From contig JAXLQL010000003.1 of NCBI GenBank assembly GCA_046331625.1, forward strand, positions 186,001-250,000: DNA of 64,000 nt, in the 5' to 3' direction. This document shows, one piece after another, positions 26,601-34,978 of this stretch. How positions within the stretch are numbered: the first letter of the stretch is position 1; each line of letters begins with the position of its first letter. A program made the position numbers and the translations under genes. The DNA is from JAXLQL01 sp046331625. GTDB taxonomy: Bacteria > Acidobacteriota > Terriglobia > Bryobacterales > Bryobacteraceae. Below the pieces are notes generated by a model that saw only the letters and a list, made by a program, of their open reading frames with translations, did not search any database and had not been told where the DNA came from.

Positions 26601-26957
26601 CTCCACCTTGATGCTTTCGGCCGTCTGGCCGATGGTGAGCTTGATGTCGAGGCGAGCCACTTGGTCCACTGACAAGGTGAACTGTGAGACCTCGGCCTTC
26701 TGGAAGCCCGACGCTTCCACCGTGAGCGTGTAGTTGCCCACCGGAACGAAGTTGAATTCATAGTTGCCGCCCGTGTCTGATGTCACGGTGCGGGCTGCGT
26801 TGGTTTGCACGTTGCGCAGTTCCACTTTGCCATTGGCGATGACGGCGCCGGAAGGATCACTGATGGTCCCAACGACGCGTGCCGTGATGGCTTGTCCGAA
26901 CAGCGCGGAAGAAATGGAGAAGAGAGAGAAGAGTACGATTCTCTGAAGCAATCTCAT
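23670..26957 (-). CDS. TonB-dependent receptor, Oar-like (2)
   Basis: A 1095-residue outer-membrane receptor with signal peptide (MRLLQRIVLFSLFSISSALF), carboxypeptidase-regulatory-like domain at about 27-110 (GTISDPSGAVIANGKVELRN), plug (ELPLNGRSFVQLALLTPGV; YYDGIEAMDLDSY; GGQVNLSTKSGTNALKGG) and a beta barrel ending QFGLKFAF. It has the same architecture as the receptors at 6897 and 58110 but is clearly diverged from both. It is divergent from the HerA-like ATPase gene. The substrate is unknown. Confidence 0.93.
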   Translation of the reverse strand: MRLLQRIVLFSLFSISSALFGQAITARVVGTISDPSGAVIANGKVELRNVQTNAARTVTSDTGGNYEFNFVPVGNYTLTVEASGFQKAEVSQFTLSVDQVARLDIKLTIGQTAESIKVEASAILLQSENATVGTVIDSQKVVELPLNGRSFVQLALLTPGVNPGTPGSITVRRLRGAVGQAVGMSANGARDTQNRFYYDGIEAMDLDSYSFSFSPSIDAINEFKVQSSTYSAEVGGAPGGQVNLSTKSGTNALKGGAWWFNRNDAFTALNGFQPRVPGAKPPRLNRNQFGANIGGPVYIPKIHNGKDKTFFFFNWESGRQVAGSFGGTALVPPTALRNGDFSGVAARINDPATGQPFPNNRIPADRIAPYARKFLDSFVPQPNANDPGINFRGPRVAAPITQDQYVTRVDRVISSRDNFSGSYIFNRQADDTTPTFGFDTRGNTARGQNLSLSEVHVFSPTIVNELRAGWHRFFEHEFFGTTDKPEFDIANIIGIPGVAKRGRDYGPPTFGAGYTLPTVRGIGPRDRLNQLWQISDNITFTRGKHNFKAGALVARRNWTFDEAVNARGSFDFNGTVTAGAGTPTRDNQFAEFLLGLATGAQVSVDPFATRMNNWWQAYYFQDDWKLAPNFTVNYGLRWEYFKPPVQRGKATNFDLNGFVPVRQTFHGFPDIADTSDRPAALVYSDRNDFGPRLGFAWLPSVAKDFVVRGGYGIYFTPEITNSWTTLTLNPPIVQTFSFTGSANNPVRVDRAFQVQGTSRAGLFGSGALDPNLRTSYTQQWNFTLQKKLPGQIFYDLGYVGSKGTKLTATFDGNRPIQTLVPVATTPSIASRRPFQGFDNISTTKSIGNSIYHSLQMKAERRVANGLSMIGAYTWSKSLSNVDISSVGGGTFLGAIQDYFNLAASRSPSVFDIRHRFSLALIYDVPLFRHSQSRAVRAVLGGWQLGSIITEQTGFAAALSNVVDTTGTGIASRPDAVAGTPAMLDRGARTRARWFNTAAFALPQPGRFGTSARMQVYLPGLNQVDASANKYFRFGETRAVQFRAEFFNFFNHVNLGSPGLNIRDPDTFGRVISTAQGAAGMPGDARVVQFGLKFAF

Positions 26958-27013
26958 GCCTGCATTGTATCGCCATGCGAGGTTCCGCGCCGCTGCGCTA
27001 CGCTGGGTATCCG

Positions 27014-29407
27014 ATGCAGGACTTCGAAAAACTGGGCGTTTTCTACCTCGGCCGCACCTATGACCTCGAGGCCAAGAAGGGCAAAGACGAACTTCTCCTT
27101 TACGATTCCAAAGACCTGGTGACGCATGCGGTGTGCGTCGGCATGACCGGAAGCGGCAAGACCGGCCTCTGCATCAACCTGCTCGAGGAAGCCGCCATTG
27201 ACGGCATTCCCGCGCTCGTGATCGACCCCAAGGGCGATCTCGGCAACCTCCTGCTGACCTTCCCTGACCTCTCGCCCTCGAGCTTCCAACCGTGGGTCAA
27301 TCCTGAAGACGCGCAGCGCAAGGGACTCTCCGTTCCCGATTTCGCTGCGCAACAAGCCGACACCTGGAAGAAAGGCTTGGCCGCCTGGGGCGAAGACGGA
27401 GCCCGCATTCAGCGATTGAAGGACTCGGCGGAGTTCACCATCTACACTCCGGGCAGCACGTCCGGAGTTCCCGTGAGCGTGCTCAAGTCGTTCGGAGCGC
27501 CCAGCGCGGAGCTCGCCGCCGATCGTGAGGAAATGCGTGACCGCGTCGTCGGCACGGCCACGGCGCTGCTTTCGCTGGTGGGCATCGAAGGCGATCCCGT
27601 GCAGAGCCGCGAGCATATCCTGCTCTCGAACATTCTCGACACGGCGTGGCGCGACGGCAAAGACCTCGACCTCGCCACCATCATCCAGCAGATCCAGGCG
27701 CCGCCCTTCAGCCGCGTCGGCGTGCTCGACATCGAAGCCTTCTATCCCTCGAAGGAGCGCTTCAAGCTCGCCATGGCGATGAACAATCTGCTCGCCTCGC
27801 CCGGCTTCGAAGTGTGGCTCGAAGGCGAACCGCTCGACGTGCAGAGCCTGCTCTACACGCCCGAAGGCAAGCCGCGCATGGCGATCTTCTCGATCGCCCA
27901 CCTGAGCGACACCGAACGCATGTTCTTCGTCTCGCTGCTGCTCAATCAGACGCTCAGTTGGGTTCGCGCGCAGCCGGGCACGTCGAGCCTCCGCGCTCTG
28001 CTCTACATGGACGAAATCTTCGGCTACTTCCCGCCCGTGCAGAATCCCCCTTCGAAGAAGCCGCTGCTGACGCTGCTCAAGCAGGCGCGCGCGTTCGGCT
28101 TCGGCGTGGTGCTCGCCACGCAGAATCCCGTGGACCTCGACTACAAGGGCCTCGGCAACACGGGCACCTGGTTCATCGGCCGCCTGCAAACCGACCGCGA
28201 CAAGATGCGCGTGCTCGATGGGCTCGAGGGCGCCGCAGCGGGCACTGGCCAGAAATTCGACCGTGCGGAAATGGAGCAGATCCTCGCCGGACTCGGCAAC
28301 CGCGTGTTCCTCATGAACAACGTGCACGATGACCGGCCCGAGATCTTCGAATCGCGTTGGGCGCTGTCGTACTTGCGTGGTCCGATGACGCGCGCGCAGA
28401 TCAAGCTGTTGTCCGGCGCGGGCAGGAGCGCAGCGCCGGCGGCTCAGACAGCGGACGCGGGTAAGGCGGCTCCGGCAAGGGCGACCGTGAAAGCCGCCGC
28501 GATCAAAGGCAACGTGAAGCCCGTGCTGCCTCCCGGCATCGAAGAACGCTTCGCGGCCATCCGCGGCAAATCTGATGGCGCGGTCTACACACCGATCCTG
28601 CTCGGAGCTGCGTCCGTCCGCTTCGCCGATTCGAAGCAGGGCGTCGACGAATCGCGCGACGTCGTGTTCGAGACCGCCATCGGAGATGGCGCGATTCCCG
28701 TGAATTGGGAAGACGCCGCCGAATCCGAAATCGCGGTGGACGATCTCGAGTCAGCGCCGGCCGATGGAACCAGCTTCGCGGACCTGCCTTCCGCCGCCGG
28801 ACAAGCCAAGAACTACAAGACATGGCAGAAGGCCTTCGCCGACTGGCTCTTCGGGAGCCAGACCTACGATCTCTTCTACAGCCCGGGCACGGCGCAGACT
28901 TCGAACCCCGGCGAGAAAGAGCGCGACTTCCGCCTTCGCCTCCAGCAAGTGGCTCGCGAGCAGCGCGACACCACCGTCGAGAATCTCCGCCAGCAGTACG
29001 CCGGCAAGATGAAGCCGATCGAGGACCGCATCTTCGCCGCTCAGCAGCGCCTGGAAAAAGAGCAATCGCAGTCGCGCTCGCAGAAGATCGAGTCCGTGCT
29101 GAACATCGGCATGAGCGTCCTCGGCGCCGTGCTCGGCGGGAGCCGGCGCAATCCGCTGAGTGGCGTCATGAGCGGAGTCCGAAGTGCGGGCCGTGTCTAT
29201 CGCGAAGGCCAAGACGTCGGTCGCGCCGAAGACAGCGTCGAACATCTCCAGGAACAGTTGAATCAAATCAAGGCCGAGATGGAAGACCAGGTTCGCCAGG
29301 TGCAAGACACAGTCGATCCGATGAAAGAAGAACTCGACAAGATTCAGGTGAGGCCGAAGAAGACGGGGATTTCGGTGAAGCTGGTCAGTCTTGTCTGGAA
29401 AGCGTGA
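27014..29407 (+). CDS. HerA-like P-loop ATPase with C-terminal coiled coil
   Basis: A 797-residue ATPase of the HerA/VirB4-like, FtsK-related class. The Walker A motif is GMTGSGKTGL (about residues 42-51), Walker B is LLYMDEIFGYFP (about 330), and the later motif VLATQNPVDLDYKGLGN fits the family. The C-terminal third holds charged coiled coils flanking a Gly-rich hydrophobic segment (NIGMSVLGAVLGGSRR). The ATG at 27014 (MQDFEKLGVFYLG) matches the usual family start better than the upstream ATG at 26975, though neither has a strong ribosome binding site. Substrate and partners are unknown; no NurA or secretion genes are adjacent. Confidence 0.82.
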   Translation: MQDFEKLGVFYLGRTYDLEAKKGKDELLLYDSKDLVTHAVCVGMTGSGKTGLCINLLEEAAIDGIPALVIDPKGDLGNLLLTFPDLSPSSFQPWVNPEDAQRKGLSVPDFAAQQADTWKKGLAAWGEDGARIQRLKDSAEFTIYTPGSTSGVPVSVLKSFGAPSAELAADREEMRDRVVGTATALLSLVGIEGDPVQSREHILLSNILDTAWRDGKDLDLATIIQQIQAPPFSRVGVLDIEAFYPSKERFKLAMAMNNLLASPGFEVWLEGEPLDVQSLLYTPEGKPRMAIFSIAHLSDTERMFFVSLLLNQTLSWVRAQPGTSSLRALLYMDEIFGYFPPVQNPPSKKPLLTLLKQARAFGFGVVLATQNPVDLDYKGLGNTGTWFIGRLQTDRDKMRVLDGLEGAAAGTGQKFDRAEMEQILAGLGNRVFLMNNVHDDRPEIFESRWALSYLRGPMTRAQIKLLSGAGRSAAPAAQTADAGKAAPARATVKAAAIKGNVKPVLPPGIEERFAAIRGKSDGAVYTPILLGAASVRFADSKQGVDESRDVVFETAIGDGAIPVNWEDAAESEIAVDDLESAPADGTSFADLPSAAGQAKNYKTWQKAFADWLFGSQTYDLFYSPGTAQTSNPGEKERDFRLRLQQVAREQRDTTVENLRQQYAGKMKPIEDRIFAAQQRLEKEQSQSRSQKIESVLNIGMSVLGAVLGGSRRNPLSGVMSGVRSAGRVYREGQDVGRAEDSVEHLQEQLNQIKAEMEDQVRQVQDTVDPMKEELDKIQVRPKKTGISVKLVSLVWKA

Positions 29408-29494
29408 CGGGGAAGGCGGCAACGGGGGGAACGAAGAAGCGGACTGGCCGAGGCGATCGCCGTGAGCGCCGCCTCGAAGCCAGCCGCGGGAACT

Positions 29495-29830
29495 TCATTC
29501 TGTCAGGTCTGACAGATTGGTGCTCGAGCCGTTCCGTTTGACTGAAGCGATCCCCCGCTTGCAGCCCGACGGCGACTTGTACATCTCACTGCGTCCGATC
29601 ACCTGCTTGTTCTTGGCGAGCAGCACGAAGTAGGTCTGGCCGTTCTTTGCGGTCCTGACATCGTACATCGCATCGTCGCCCGAGTTGGTCTGGACGGATT
29701 TGATACCGTTGAGCGCGGCATCCTTGGATTGATATTGTTCGCTGGTCAGGATGACTTCCCCGTTTCCAGCTTTGAGATTGAACATGTACTGCTTCTTGGC
29801 GTTGGCCTTCAGTTCGAACTTGGCAGCCAT
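29495..29830 (-). CDS. YegP-like DUF1508 protein, two-repeat form
   Basis: A 111-residue protein of two DUF1508 repeats (FELKANAKKQYMFNLKAGNG and YDVRTAKNGQTYFVLLAKNK), each with the family's NG/GE turn and a Y-S-K/G-I helix (SEQYQSKDAALNGI; SEMYKSPSGCKRGI). This matches the E. coli YegP layout. The molecular function is unknown. It lies downstream of cpaE on the same strand, separated by 194 bp with strong G-rich inverted repeats, so it probably has its own promoter. Confidence 0.9.
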   Translation of the reverse strand: MAAKFELKANAKKQYMFNLKAGNGEVILTSEQYQSKDAALNGIKSVQTNSGDDAMYDVRTAKNGQTYFVLLAKNKQVIGRSEMYKSPSGCKRGIASVKRNGSSTNLSDLTE

Positions 29831-29927
29831 AGTTTGGGACTCATTCCCCTATCGAGAAGTGAACTCAGGGCTACGTGGCCCTCTGGTTCATTCAAGAGGA
29901 TTTACAAGTGCTTGTCAACCAAAAACT

Positions 29928-29960
29928 TGGGGGTACTACCCCTGTCCGGGGAAACCCCCA
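29928..29960. promoter_or_regulatory. Nested G/C-run inverted repeats upstream of yegP-like gene
   Basis: GGGGT-ACT-ACCCC (29930-29942) and GGGG-AAA-CCCC (29948-29958) stand side by side, and the outermost TGGGGG (29928) and CCCCCA (to 29960) are also complementary. The structure is about 100 bp before the start at 29830 and about 65 bp after the cpaE stop. It could be an operator, an RNA switch-like leader or a processing signal. TTGGGGGTA also occurs at 31489 before the LuxR gene. Confidence 0.45.
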
Positions 29961-30024
29961 GGCGAGAGCACAGACCCGGTTTGGGCTGATGTTCCCTGGG
30001 ATCAGTACTTTAGGGAAGCTAGTA

Positions 30025-31215
30025 CTAGCGGCGCACCAAGGCACTGAAAAAGCCGGTCCAACTCTTCTTGCCCGGTGACTGCGTCTGCTTCTTGCCGTGA
30101 AGCTCCTCGGCCAGGATGTTCAGGCTCTTGCCGAACCCACTCCCAGGAGCGATCGGCTTGCCGTCCACCAACGCCCTCTGCACACTCTCGTAGTCAGACG
30201 GGATCAGGTGGAAAACATCCGTCCCGAGCGCTGTTTCGATGGCTTCATCTGTCAGCCCGACGTCTGGGTTGTACCGGTTCACCACCAACCGGATTCGCGA
30301 CCGGTCCACCGGGACCTTCTCGAGCAGCGAAAGGACCCGCTGCGCCGCCCGCAGTGAGGGCAACTCGTTGGTGGTAACCAGCAGCACTTCGTCTGAAAGC
30401 ATCGCCAGCGTCTGCGACCACTCCGTGTAGGGGTTGCCGAGGTCGAGCGTGATGGTGTCGTAGGCGTGCCGGCAGAAATCGATGACTTGGCCCGGATCGC
30501 CCGAAGGCTCGCCGCCCGTCGGATTGTCCGGCGAAAGCAGCACGTCGACGCCGTTGACCGTGGTGACCAGGCCTTTCCACAAGTCGCCATCCAAGCCTTG
30601 CGCGCGCACCAGCGCATCGTTGAAGCTATAGCTCGACTTGATCTTCAGCAGAAACGAGAGCGTCCCCGCCAGTGGATCCATGTCGGCCAGCAGCACCTTC
30701 TTCGAGCCCAGCCGGCGCCACTGGAAGGCAAGGCTGCTGGCGATGGTGCTGGCTCCGCAAGCGCCCTTTACCGGCAGCGTCGAGAAGACTTTGCCGCCGC
30801 CGCGGTTGATCATCGGATTCGCTGCCGAAAGCTGAGCCAGACGGTCGAGCACTGGATTGAGCTGCTCCGCGTTGAGCGGGCTCAGCAGGAACTCGGTCGC
30901 GCCTTGCCGCAAGCACGTCAGGATGAGGTCCGGATCGTTGTCGGAAAGCAGCGCAACCACTTGCGTGGACGGGCTGACGATGGTCAGGTCATTGAGCACG
31001 GCCAAGCCCTGCTCGCGACCCGAGTTCACTTCGAGAAAGCATAGCCCCGGCGAGGTGGCCGCCACGCCCTCGGAAATCTCTTTCCGATTCGGATAGTGCG
31101 TGATCTCGATCACCGGCGTCAAGGGCAGGTGTTGGCTGATCAGGGGCGCCAGTTCCCCCAGCATCTTTCGGTCAGGACAGATTACCAGGATGCTGCGTGT
31201 TGTTGGCTTCGCCAT
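30025..31215 (-). CDS. cpaE: CpaE-like pilus assembly ATPase (Tad system)
   Basis: A 396-residue protein with a receiver-like N-terminal domain (about 1-125) and a MinD/ParA-type ATPase domain. The deviant Walker A is KGACGASTIASSLA, where the signature lysine pair is partly altered as in other CpaE proteins; VLLADMDPLAGTLSFLL and TITLDLGNPYTEW follow. CpaE localises Tad/Flp pilus machinery. The frame is open to 31485, but the ATG at 31215 has a strong AAGGAAGG ribosome binding site and the proper domain start. No other tad genes are in the window. A divergent LuxR regulator lies 356 bp away. Confidence 0.85.
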   Translation of the reverse strand: MAKPTTRSILVICPDRKMLGELAPLISQHLPLTPVIEITHYPNRKEISEGVAATSPGLCFLEVNSGREQGLAVLNDLTIVSPSTQVVALLSDNDPDLILTCLRQGATEFLLSPLNAEQLNPVLDRLAQLSAANPMINRGGGKVFSTLPVKGACGASTIASSLAFQWRRLGSKKVLLADMDPLAGTLSFLLKIKSSYSFNDALVRAQGLDGDLWKGLVTTVNGVDVLLSPDNPTGGEPSGDPGQVIDFCRHAYDTITLDLGNPYTEWSQTLAMLSDEVLLVTTNELPSLRAAQRVLSLLEKVPVDRSRIRLVVNRYNPDVGLTDEAIETALGTDVFHLIPSDYESVQRALVDGKPIAPGSGFGKSLNILAEELHGKKQTQSPGKKSWTGFFSALVRR

Positions 31216-31571
31216 TGCCTTCCTTCGGTAGCGAGTTCTACCCGGGACCGGCCCGGGCGCGGCTCTCCCCTGCTTGATCGGACGTTGGACGAAAAAACGT
31301 GAGAGTCTCCGGTACCGTGTATGCGAAAAGTGAGAGCGCCGCCTTGCCAATGACCTGCTCCCGGCGGGATCACTCAAAAGTGTAGTTCCGTAAACAAAGA
31401 GTGAGAGTTGTGCCGCTCTCGGCGCACTAAGGTTTATGAGGGGGGTGTGCGCGGCAGCCAGGCGGGTCCCGCTAGCGCCACCCACCGTTTGGGGGTATCT
31501 CTTCTGGTGCCGACTGTGGAGAATTTTCGGTAATACTCTCCACCGGCTGGTCGAAGAGGAGCAAGTAGAGG
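31216..31571. promoter_or_regulatory. Divergent regulatory region between cpaE and the LuxR gene
   Basis: No gene is seen in these 356 bp. The heptamer GTGAGAG occurs three times, at 31299, 31330 and 31401, each after an A-rich run, and could be a binding site for the adjacent LuxR-type regulator. TTGGGGGTA at 31489 is shared with the region upstream of the yegP-like gene. Confidence 0.4.
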
Positions 31572-32231
31572 ATGAACATGAGTACTTCCTTGAGCCGAAA
31601 AAAAATGGTGGCGGTTTGCGACACTCAACCGATCACGGCCGAAGGCGTTCGAGCCTCCCTGGCCAATTCCGAAGATCTTGCGTTTCTCGAGCGAGTCGAC
31701 TCGCTGGCGGCGGCGGGTGACTTGATCCGCAACCTCGGCCCGGACATCATCTTGCTCGACAAGGCGTTCGGTTCCCAGGCACTGCTCCAGTGGCTGAGTG
31801 ACCTGCGCGCGTTCCAGACCACCACGTCGCTGGTGGTGTGGGGCAATTCGATTACCGAACCCGAGGCGCTACGCTTGCTCCAAAGCGGCGTCAAGGGTAT
31901 CCTGCGCAAGTCTTCCGATTCGAAGACTCTCGAGTCCTGCCTCCGCTCGGTGGCAGCCGGCGTCAACTGGATGGAAGACACCTTGTTCCGGGAGTCGTCC
32001 CGGCTCGAGCGCTATCCGCGAAGCGAACTGACTCCGCGCGAACAGCAAGTGCTCGAACTCGTCGAACAGGGCCTCAAGAACAAAGAGATTGCCCGCGAGC
32101 TCAACATCCGCCCGGGCACCGTCAAAATTCACCTCAAGCACATCTTCGAAAAAACCGGTGTGCGAGGCCGCTATGGGCTTGCTCTCACGGGCCTGCGCGA
32201 GCGCGGCGTACTCGAAATGGCTACCGCCTAA
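31572..32231 (+). CDS. NarL/LuxR-family response regulator
   Basis: A 219-residue two-domain regulator. The receiver domain has D17 (VCDTQP), the phosphorylatable D63 (DIILLDKAFG) and the lysine in KGILRKSSD; the LuxR-type helix-turn-helix is at about 150-205 (ELTPREQQVLELVEQGLKNK, then TVKIHLKHIFEKTGV). A second ATG at 31578 has the better-placed AGAGG. There is no histidine kinase nearby. It is divergent from cpaE and may regulate it. Its stop codon overlaps that of the convergent YkgJ-type gene. Confidence 0.9.
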   Translation: MNMSTSLSRKKMVAVCDTQPITAEGVRASLANSEDLAFLERVDSLAAAGDLIRNLGPDIILLDKAFGSQALLQWLSDLRAFQTTTSLVVWGNSITEPEALRLLQSGVKGILRKSSDSKTLESCLRSVAAGVNWMEDTLFRESSRLERYPRSELTPREQQVLELVEQGLKNKEIARELNIRPGTVKIHLKHIFEKTGVRGRYGLALTGLRERGVLEMATA

Positions 32232-32824
32232 ACCGCCCGCCTTCGCTTGTCGAACAGGGCGAACGCCACCACCGTTTCGCCCTGCTCTCCTTCTTCCGCC
32301 AACGCTTCTAGTTCCACGGTGACGCCGTGCGCTTCCACCTCGGCGGCGCTCTTTCCCACGTAATTCTTCGGGCATGGCTCTGACCGCGACGTCCCGATCC
32401 GGATCAAGGGTCCGTAGAGCCGGCAGGCCACCGGCCGCCACGCGTGCAACCGGCACGCTCCAGTCGCCGGATCAAGCACCGGACACGCTCGGCCCGCGTG
32501 CCTCGCGTAGAACCAATCTCGCCATTCCGCTGACCGGTCGAGGTGACCGCTTTCGGCCTCACCCGGAAAATCGGCCGACATTGCTCCCCACGCTTCGGCG
32601 GCTCGTGCTTCGATGGCCGCCGCCTGCTCCCGATCGAGCGCGCGCATCCCCACGCGAAGACGCTCGGCATCGGCTTCCGTAATCGCGAACGGCCGGTGAC
32701 AGCAGTCGCAACAGCCGGGTCCGCAGGCGATCAGGCCCGGAGCTCTCTCGCAAGCTTCCGCAAACGCGCGGTCAGCGGCTTCGAGAATCTCCGCTTCCGC
32801 ATCGCCCCACAGCCGCGCATCCAC
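32228..32824 (-). CDS. YkgJ-family cysteine cluster protein
   Basis: A protein of about 198 residues with a zinc- or iron-binding cysteine cluster: CGPGCCDCCHRPFAI near the N-terminus, then CPVLDPATGACRLHAWRPVACRLYG, the standard CxxYxxRPxxCR-like end of the family. The frame is open upstream to 32968, but that would overlap the divergent SDR gene, so GTG 32824 (giving VDARLWGDAE) is preferred; the exact start is uncertain. Function is unknown; some relatives are annotated as Fe-S oxidoreductase-like. Confidence 0.78.
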   Translation of the reverse strand: MDARLWGDAEAEILEAADRAFAEACERAPGLIACGPGCCDCCHRPFAITEADAERLRVGMRALDREQAAAIEARAAEAWGAMSADFPGEAESGHLDRSAEWRDWFYARHAGRACPVLDPATGACRLHAWRPVACRLYGPLIRIGTSRSEPCPKNYVGKSAAEVEAHGVTVELEALAEEGEQGETVVAFALFDKRRRAV

Positions 32825-32855
32825 GCCTACCAGAATCGGGTCTACACTAGGTCCG

Positions 32856-33632
32856 ATGCAACTGGCCGGAAAAGTCATCGTTATCACCGGTGCGGCTCGC
32901 GGAATCGGCAAAGCCATGGCGCAACGCTTCGCCCGCGAAAAGCCCGAAGCCCTCATCCTCTCCGACATCGACGTCGAAGCCGCCCAAGCCGTGGCCGCCG
33001 AGACCGGCGGCGTCTCGTGGCCGGGCGACGTGAGAGACGAAAGTCAAATCCAGGCCCTCGTCAGCCGGACCCTGTTTCACTATCAGCGCATCGACCTGTT
33101 CTGCTCGAACGCCGGGGTGCTGGCTGAAGGCGGTCCTGAAGTGCCGGACTCCGATTGGCAGCGCCTCTGGACCGTCAACGTGATGGCGCATGTCTGGGCC
33201 GCGCGTGCTCTCGTGCCCGGGATGCTCGAACGCGGCGGCGGCTATCTGCTGAACACCGTCTCCGCAGCGGGACTGCTCACCGCCCCAGGCAGCGCTCCTT
33301 ACTCCGCCACCAAGCACGCGGCCATCGGATTCGCCGAATGGCTTGCGATCACCTATGGCGACCGCGGACTGAAGGTGTCCTGCCTGTGCCCCCAATTCGT
33401 CCGCACCGACATGGTCTACTCGGTGACCAGTCCGATGAAGAGCTGGATGCTCGAGGGCTCGATCGACGCCGCGACGGTCGCCGAGGCTGCCGTCGCCGGG
33501 CTCGCCGACGAGCGCTTCCTCATCCTGCCGCACCCCGAAGTCGCCGAGTACTTCCAGCGCAAAGCCTCAGACTATGACCGCTGGCTCGGTGGCATGCGCC
33601 GTCTCCAGTCCAAACTCGACCGCCTGGCATAG
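32856..33632 (+). CDS. SDR-family oxidoreductase
   Basis: A 258-residue classical short-chain dehydrogenase. The cofactor motif is TGAARGIG (residues 11-18), with NAG (about 89-91), catalytic Ser in LNTVSAAG and YSATK holding Tyr and Lys. D38-like aspartate in LILSDIDVE favours NAD over NADP. The substrate cannot be inferred. The gene is divergent from the cysteine cluster gene and is followed by an intergenic repeat. Confidence 0.92.
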   Translation: MQLAGKVIVITGAARGIGKAMAQRFAREKPEALILSDIDVEAAQAVAAETGGVSWPGDVRDESQIQALVSRTLFHYQRIDLFCSNAGVLAEGGPEVPDSDWQRLWTVNVMAHVWAARALVPGMLERGGGYLLNTVSAAGLLTAPGSAPYSATKHAAIGFAEWLAITYGDRGLKVSCLCPQFVRTDMVYSVTSPMKSWMLEGSIDAATVAEAAVAGLADERFLILPHPEVAEYFQRKASDYDRWLGGMRRLQSKLDRLA

Positions 33633-33767
33633 ACTGCTTTCTGCAAGACCCACGGCCCGGGCCTCTAACCTGGACCCGTGAATCACGTTCCCTCCGGCCC
33701 CGCGACAACCGAACACGAACCGAAGTGCAACTTCGAGCCCGACCCCAATCGGGCATCTGCCTTGCCG

Positions 33768-33894
33768 TGTACTACTATCCTTCAGTTTCTTCGCCAGCCG
33801 AGCAGATTTCTCCGGATTGCGGCTCCGCCCGATGTGGGGCCGGCTTCAGCCGGCTTCAGCCTGGTTTCAGCCTGCGCGGGACTTCAATCCCGCC
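33768..33894 (+). repeat. Dispersed double-hairpin repeat, copy B, with leader and expanded first arm
   Basis: The leader TACTACTATCCTTCAGTTTC begins at about 33770 and the core at 33833. The first hairpin arm is internally expanded (GGCTTCAGCCGGCTTCAGCC...) and the second is GCGGGACttcaATCCCGC with one mismatch. It lies between convergent genes (SDR and PilZ-J). The rest of 33633-34000 holds no gene that I can see, only a small inverted repeat (GCCCGA/TCGGGC) near 33740. Confidence 0.8.
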
Positions 33895-34000
33895 GCCGGA
33901 CTTCCCTCCCCAGTTGTCTCCACCGGCTCGCTTCAGTCCGCTCCGTCTGCGGTGGGAAGTCTGCCGCAATCGACCTTTTCGGTTCTTGGGCGGACCGCCA

Positions 34001-34909
34001 TCACGCCGCGTCAGACTTGACCTTGGGAGCGATCCTCGCCGGGGCGGGCCGCCGCGTACGCCCGAACTCGACGTCGTCCACCCCCTTCACCGTGATCCCA
34101 TAGTGGCTCTCCACAATGGCCACCGAGCCGTTCTCGCGCAAGTACCAAAAGGCGAACGCGAGCGGCTCTTCGTTGACTCCCAGCAACTCACCGATTTCGG
34201 CCACAGTGAGCCCGTGGCTCTCCGGATTGTTCATGCGGTGAATGTACAGCACCAGCAGGATCGAACGCCGCTTCGCCTGCTCGGCTTCGGCCGTGTCTCC
34301 GAGTTCGCCGTCGGCAATCACAGACCGGTACTGCCGCCGTTCGCGGATCCGGGCGTCGACGGCGGCCTTCTTCGAGGAATCCGTCAGGATGGCGAACGCC
34401 TCCGCCACCTGGCCGTACCGGGCCGGATCGGGATTCTCGCCGCGCTCGGGATGGAACCGCCGGCCCAGCGTTTCATACATGCGGTGGATCGTGGACGCAT
34501 CGGCGTTGGGACTGAGTTGCAGGATCTCGTACGGATTCTCTTCCGCCGTCACCTGTGTGGGCTTGGCTTGACTCCCCGGTGGTTCGAGAGGCTGGAGGAA
34601 GACGATACCCGCGCGATACGTGTAGAGCGTCTTCATGCGGCACCAGGCAATCCGCCCCCGAGCCTCGGTCGATGTAGATCCCGAATATCGGAGGTCACCT
34701 TTGATAATGACGGCCGCACCGGTTTCGAGAGGCGTAGACAGTTCGATCCCGCAACCCAACTCGTGCACGTCCATCAACTTCGCATTGATCGGCGACCCGG
34801 TCTGGCCGGGCCGGTCATAGCTAACCGTCAGCACAGGGCTAGTCGTGCTGCTCACCCGTGCCCGGCGCCGGCGCTCGCTGCCACGTTGGGCATTCTTGGA
34901 TGTACTCAT
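34001..34909 (-). CDS. PilZ domain fused to a J domain and a C-terminal winged helix-like region
   Basis: A 302-residue protein. Residues about 15-110 look like PilZ (SERRRRARV, ending in RAGIVFLQPLEPP), which in other proteins binds cyclic di-GMP. Residues about 123-190 are a J domain (NPYEILQLSPNADASTIHRM), but the HPD motif that activates DnaK reads HPE (RRFHPERGEN). The C-terminal part (LTVAEIGELLGVNEEPLAFA) resembles a winged helix. The fusion suggests a cyclic di-GMP responsive adaptor whose co-chaperone activity may be altered. A second PilZ gene lies 157 bp upstream on the same strand. Confidence 0.8.
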   Translation of the reverse strand: MSTSKNAQRGSERRRRARVSSTTSPVLTVSYDRPGQTGSPINAKLMDVHELGCGIELSTPLETGAAVIIKGDLRYSGSTSTEARGRIAWCRMKTLYTYRAGIVFLQPLEPPGSQAKPTQVTAEENPYEILQLSPNADASTIHRMYETLGRRFHPERGENPDPARYGQVAEAFAILTDSSKKAAVDARIRERRQYRSVIADGELGDTAEAEQAKRRSILLVLYIHRMNNPESHGLTVAEIGELLGVNEEPLAFAFWYLRENGSVAIVESHYGITVKGVDDVEFGRTRRPAPARIAPKVKSDAA

Positions 34910-34978
34910 GGGCCTCCAGTTCTACAGAAAGCTACTGAGACCATCGGCGGGGACAATCAGAATCTTGAGGCTCACCCC

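Noticed and set aside
33633..33767. Rho-independent terminator after the SDR gene
   Set aside because: The inverted repeat GCCCGA/TCGGGC has no following T run.
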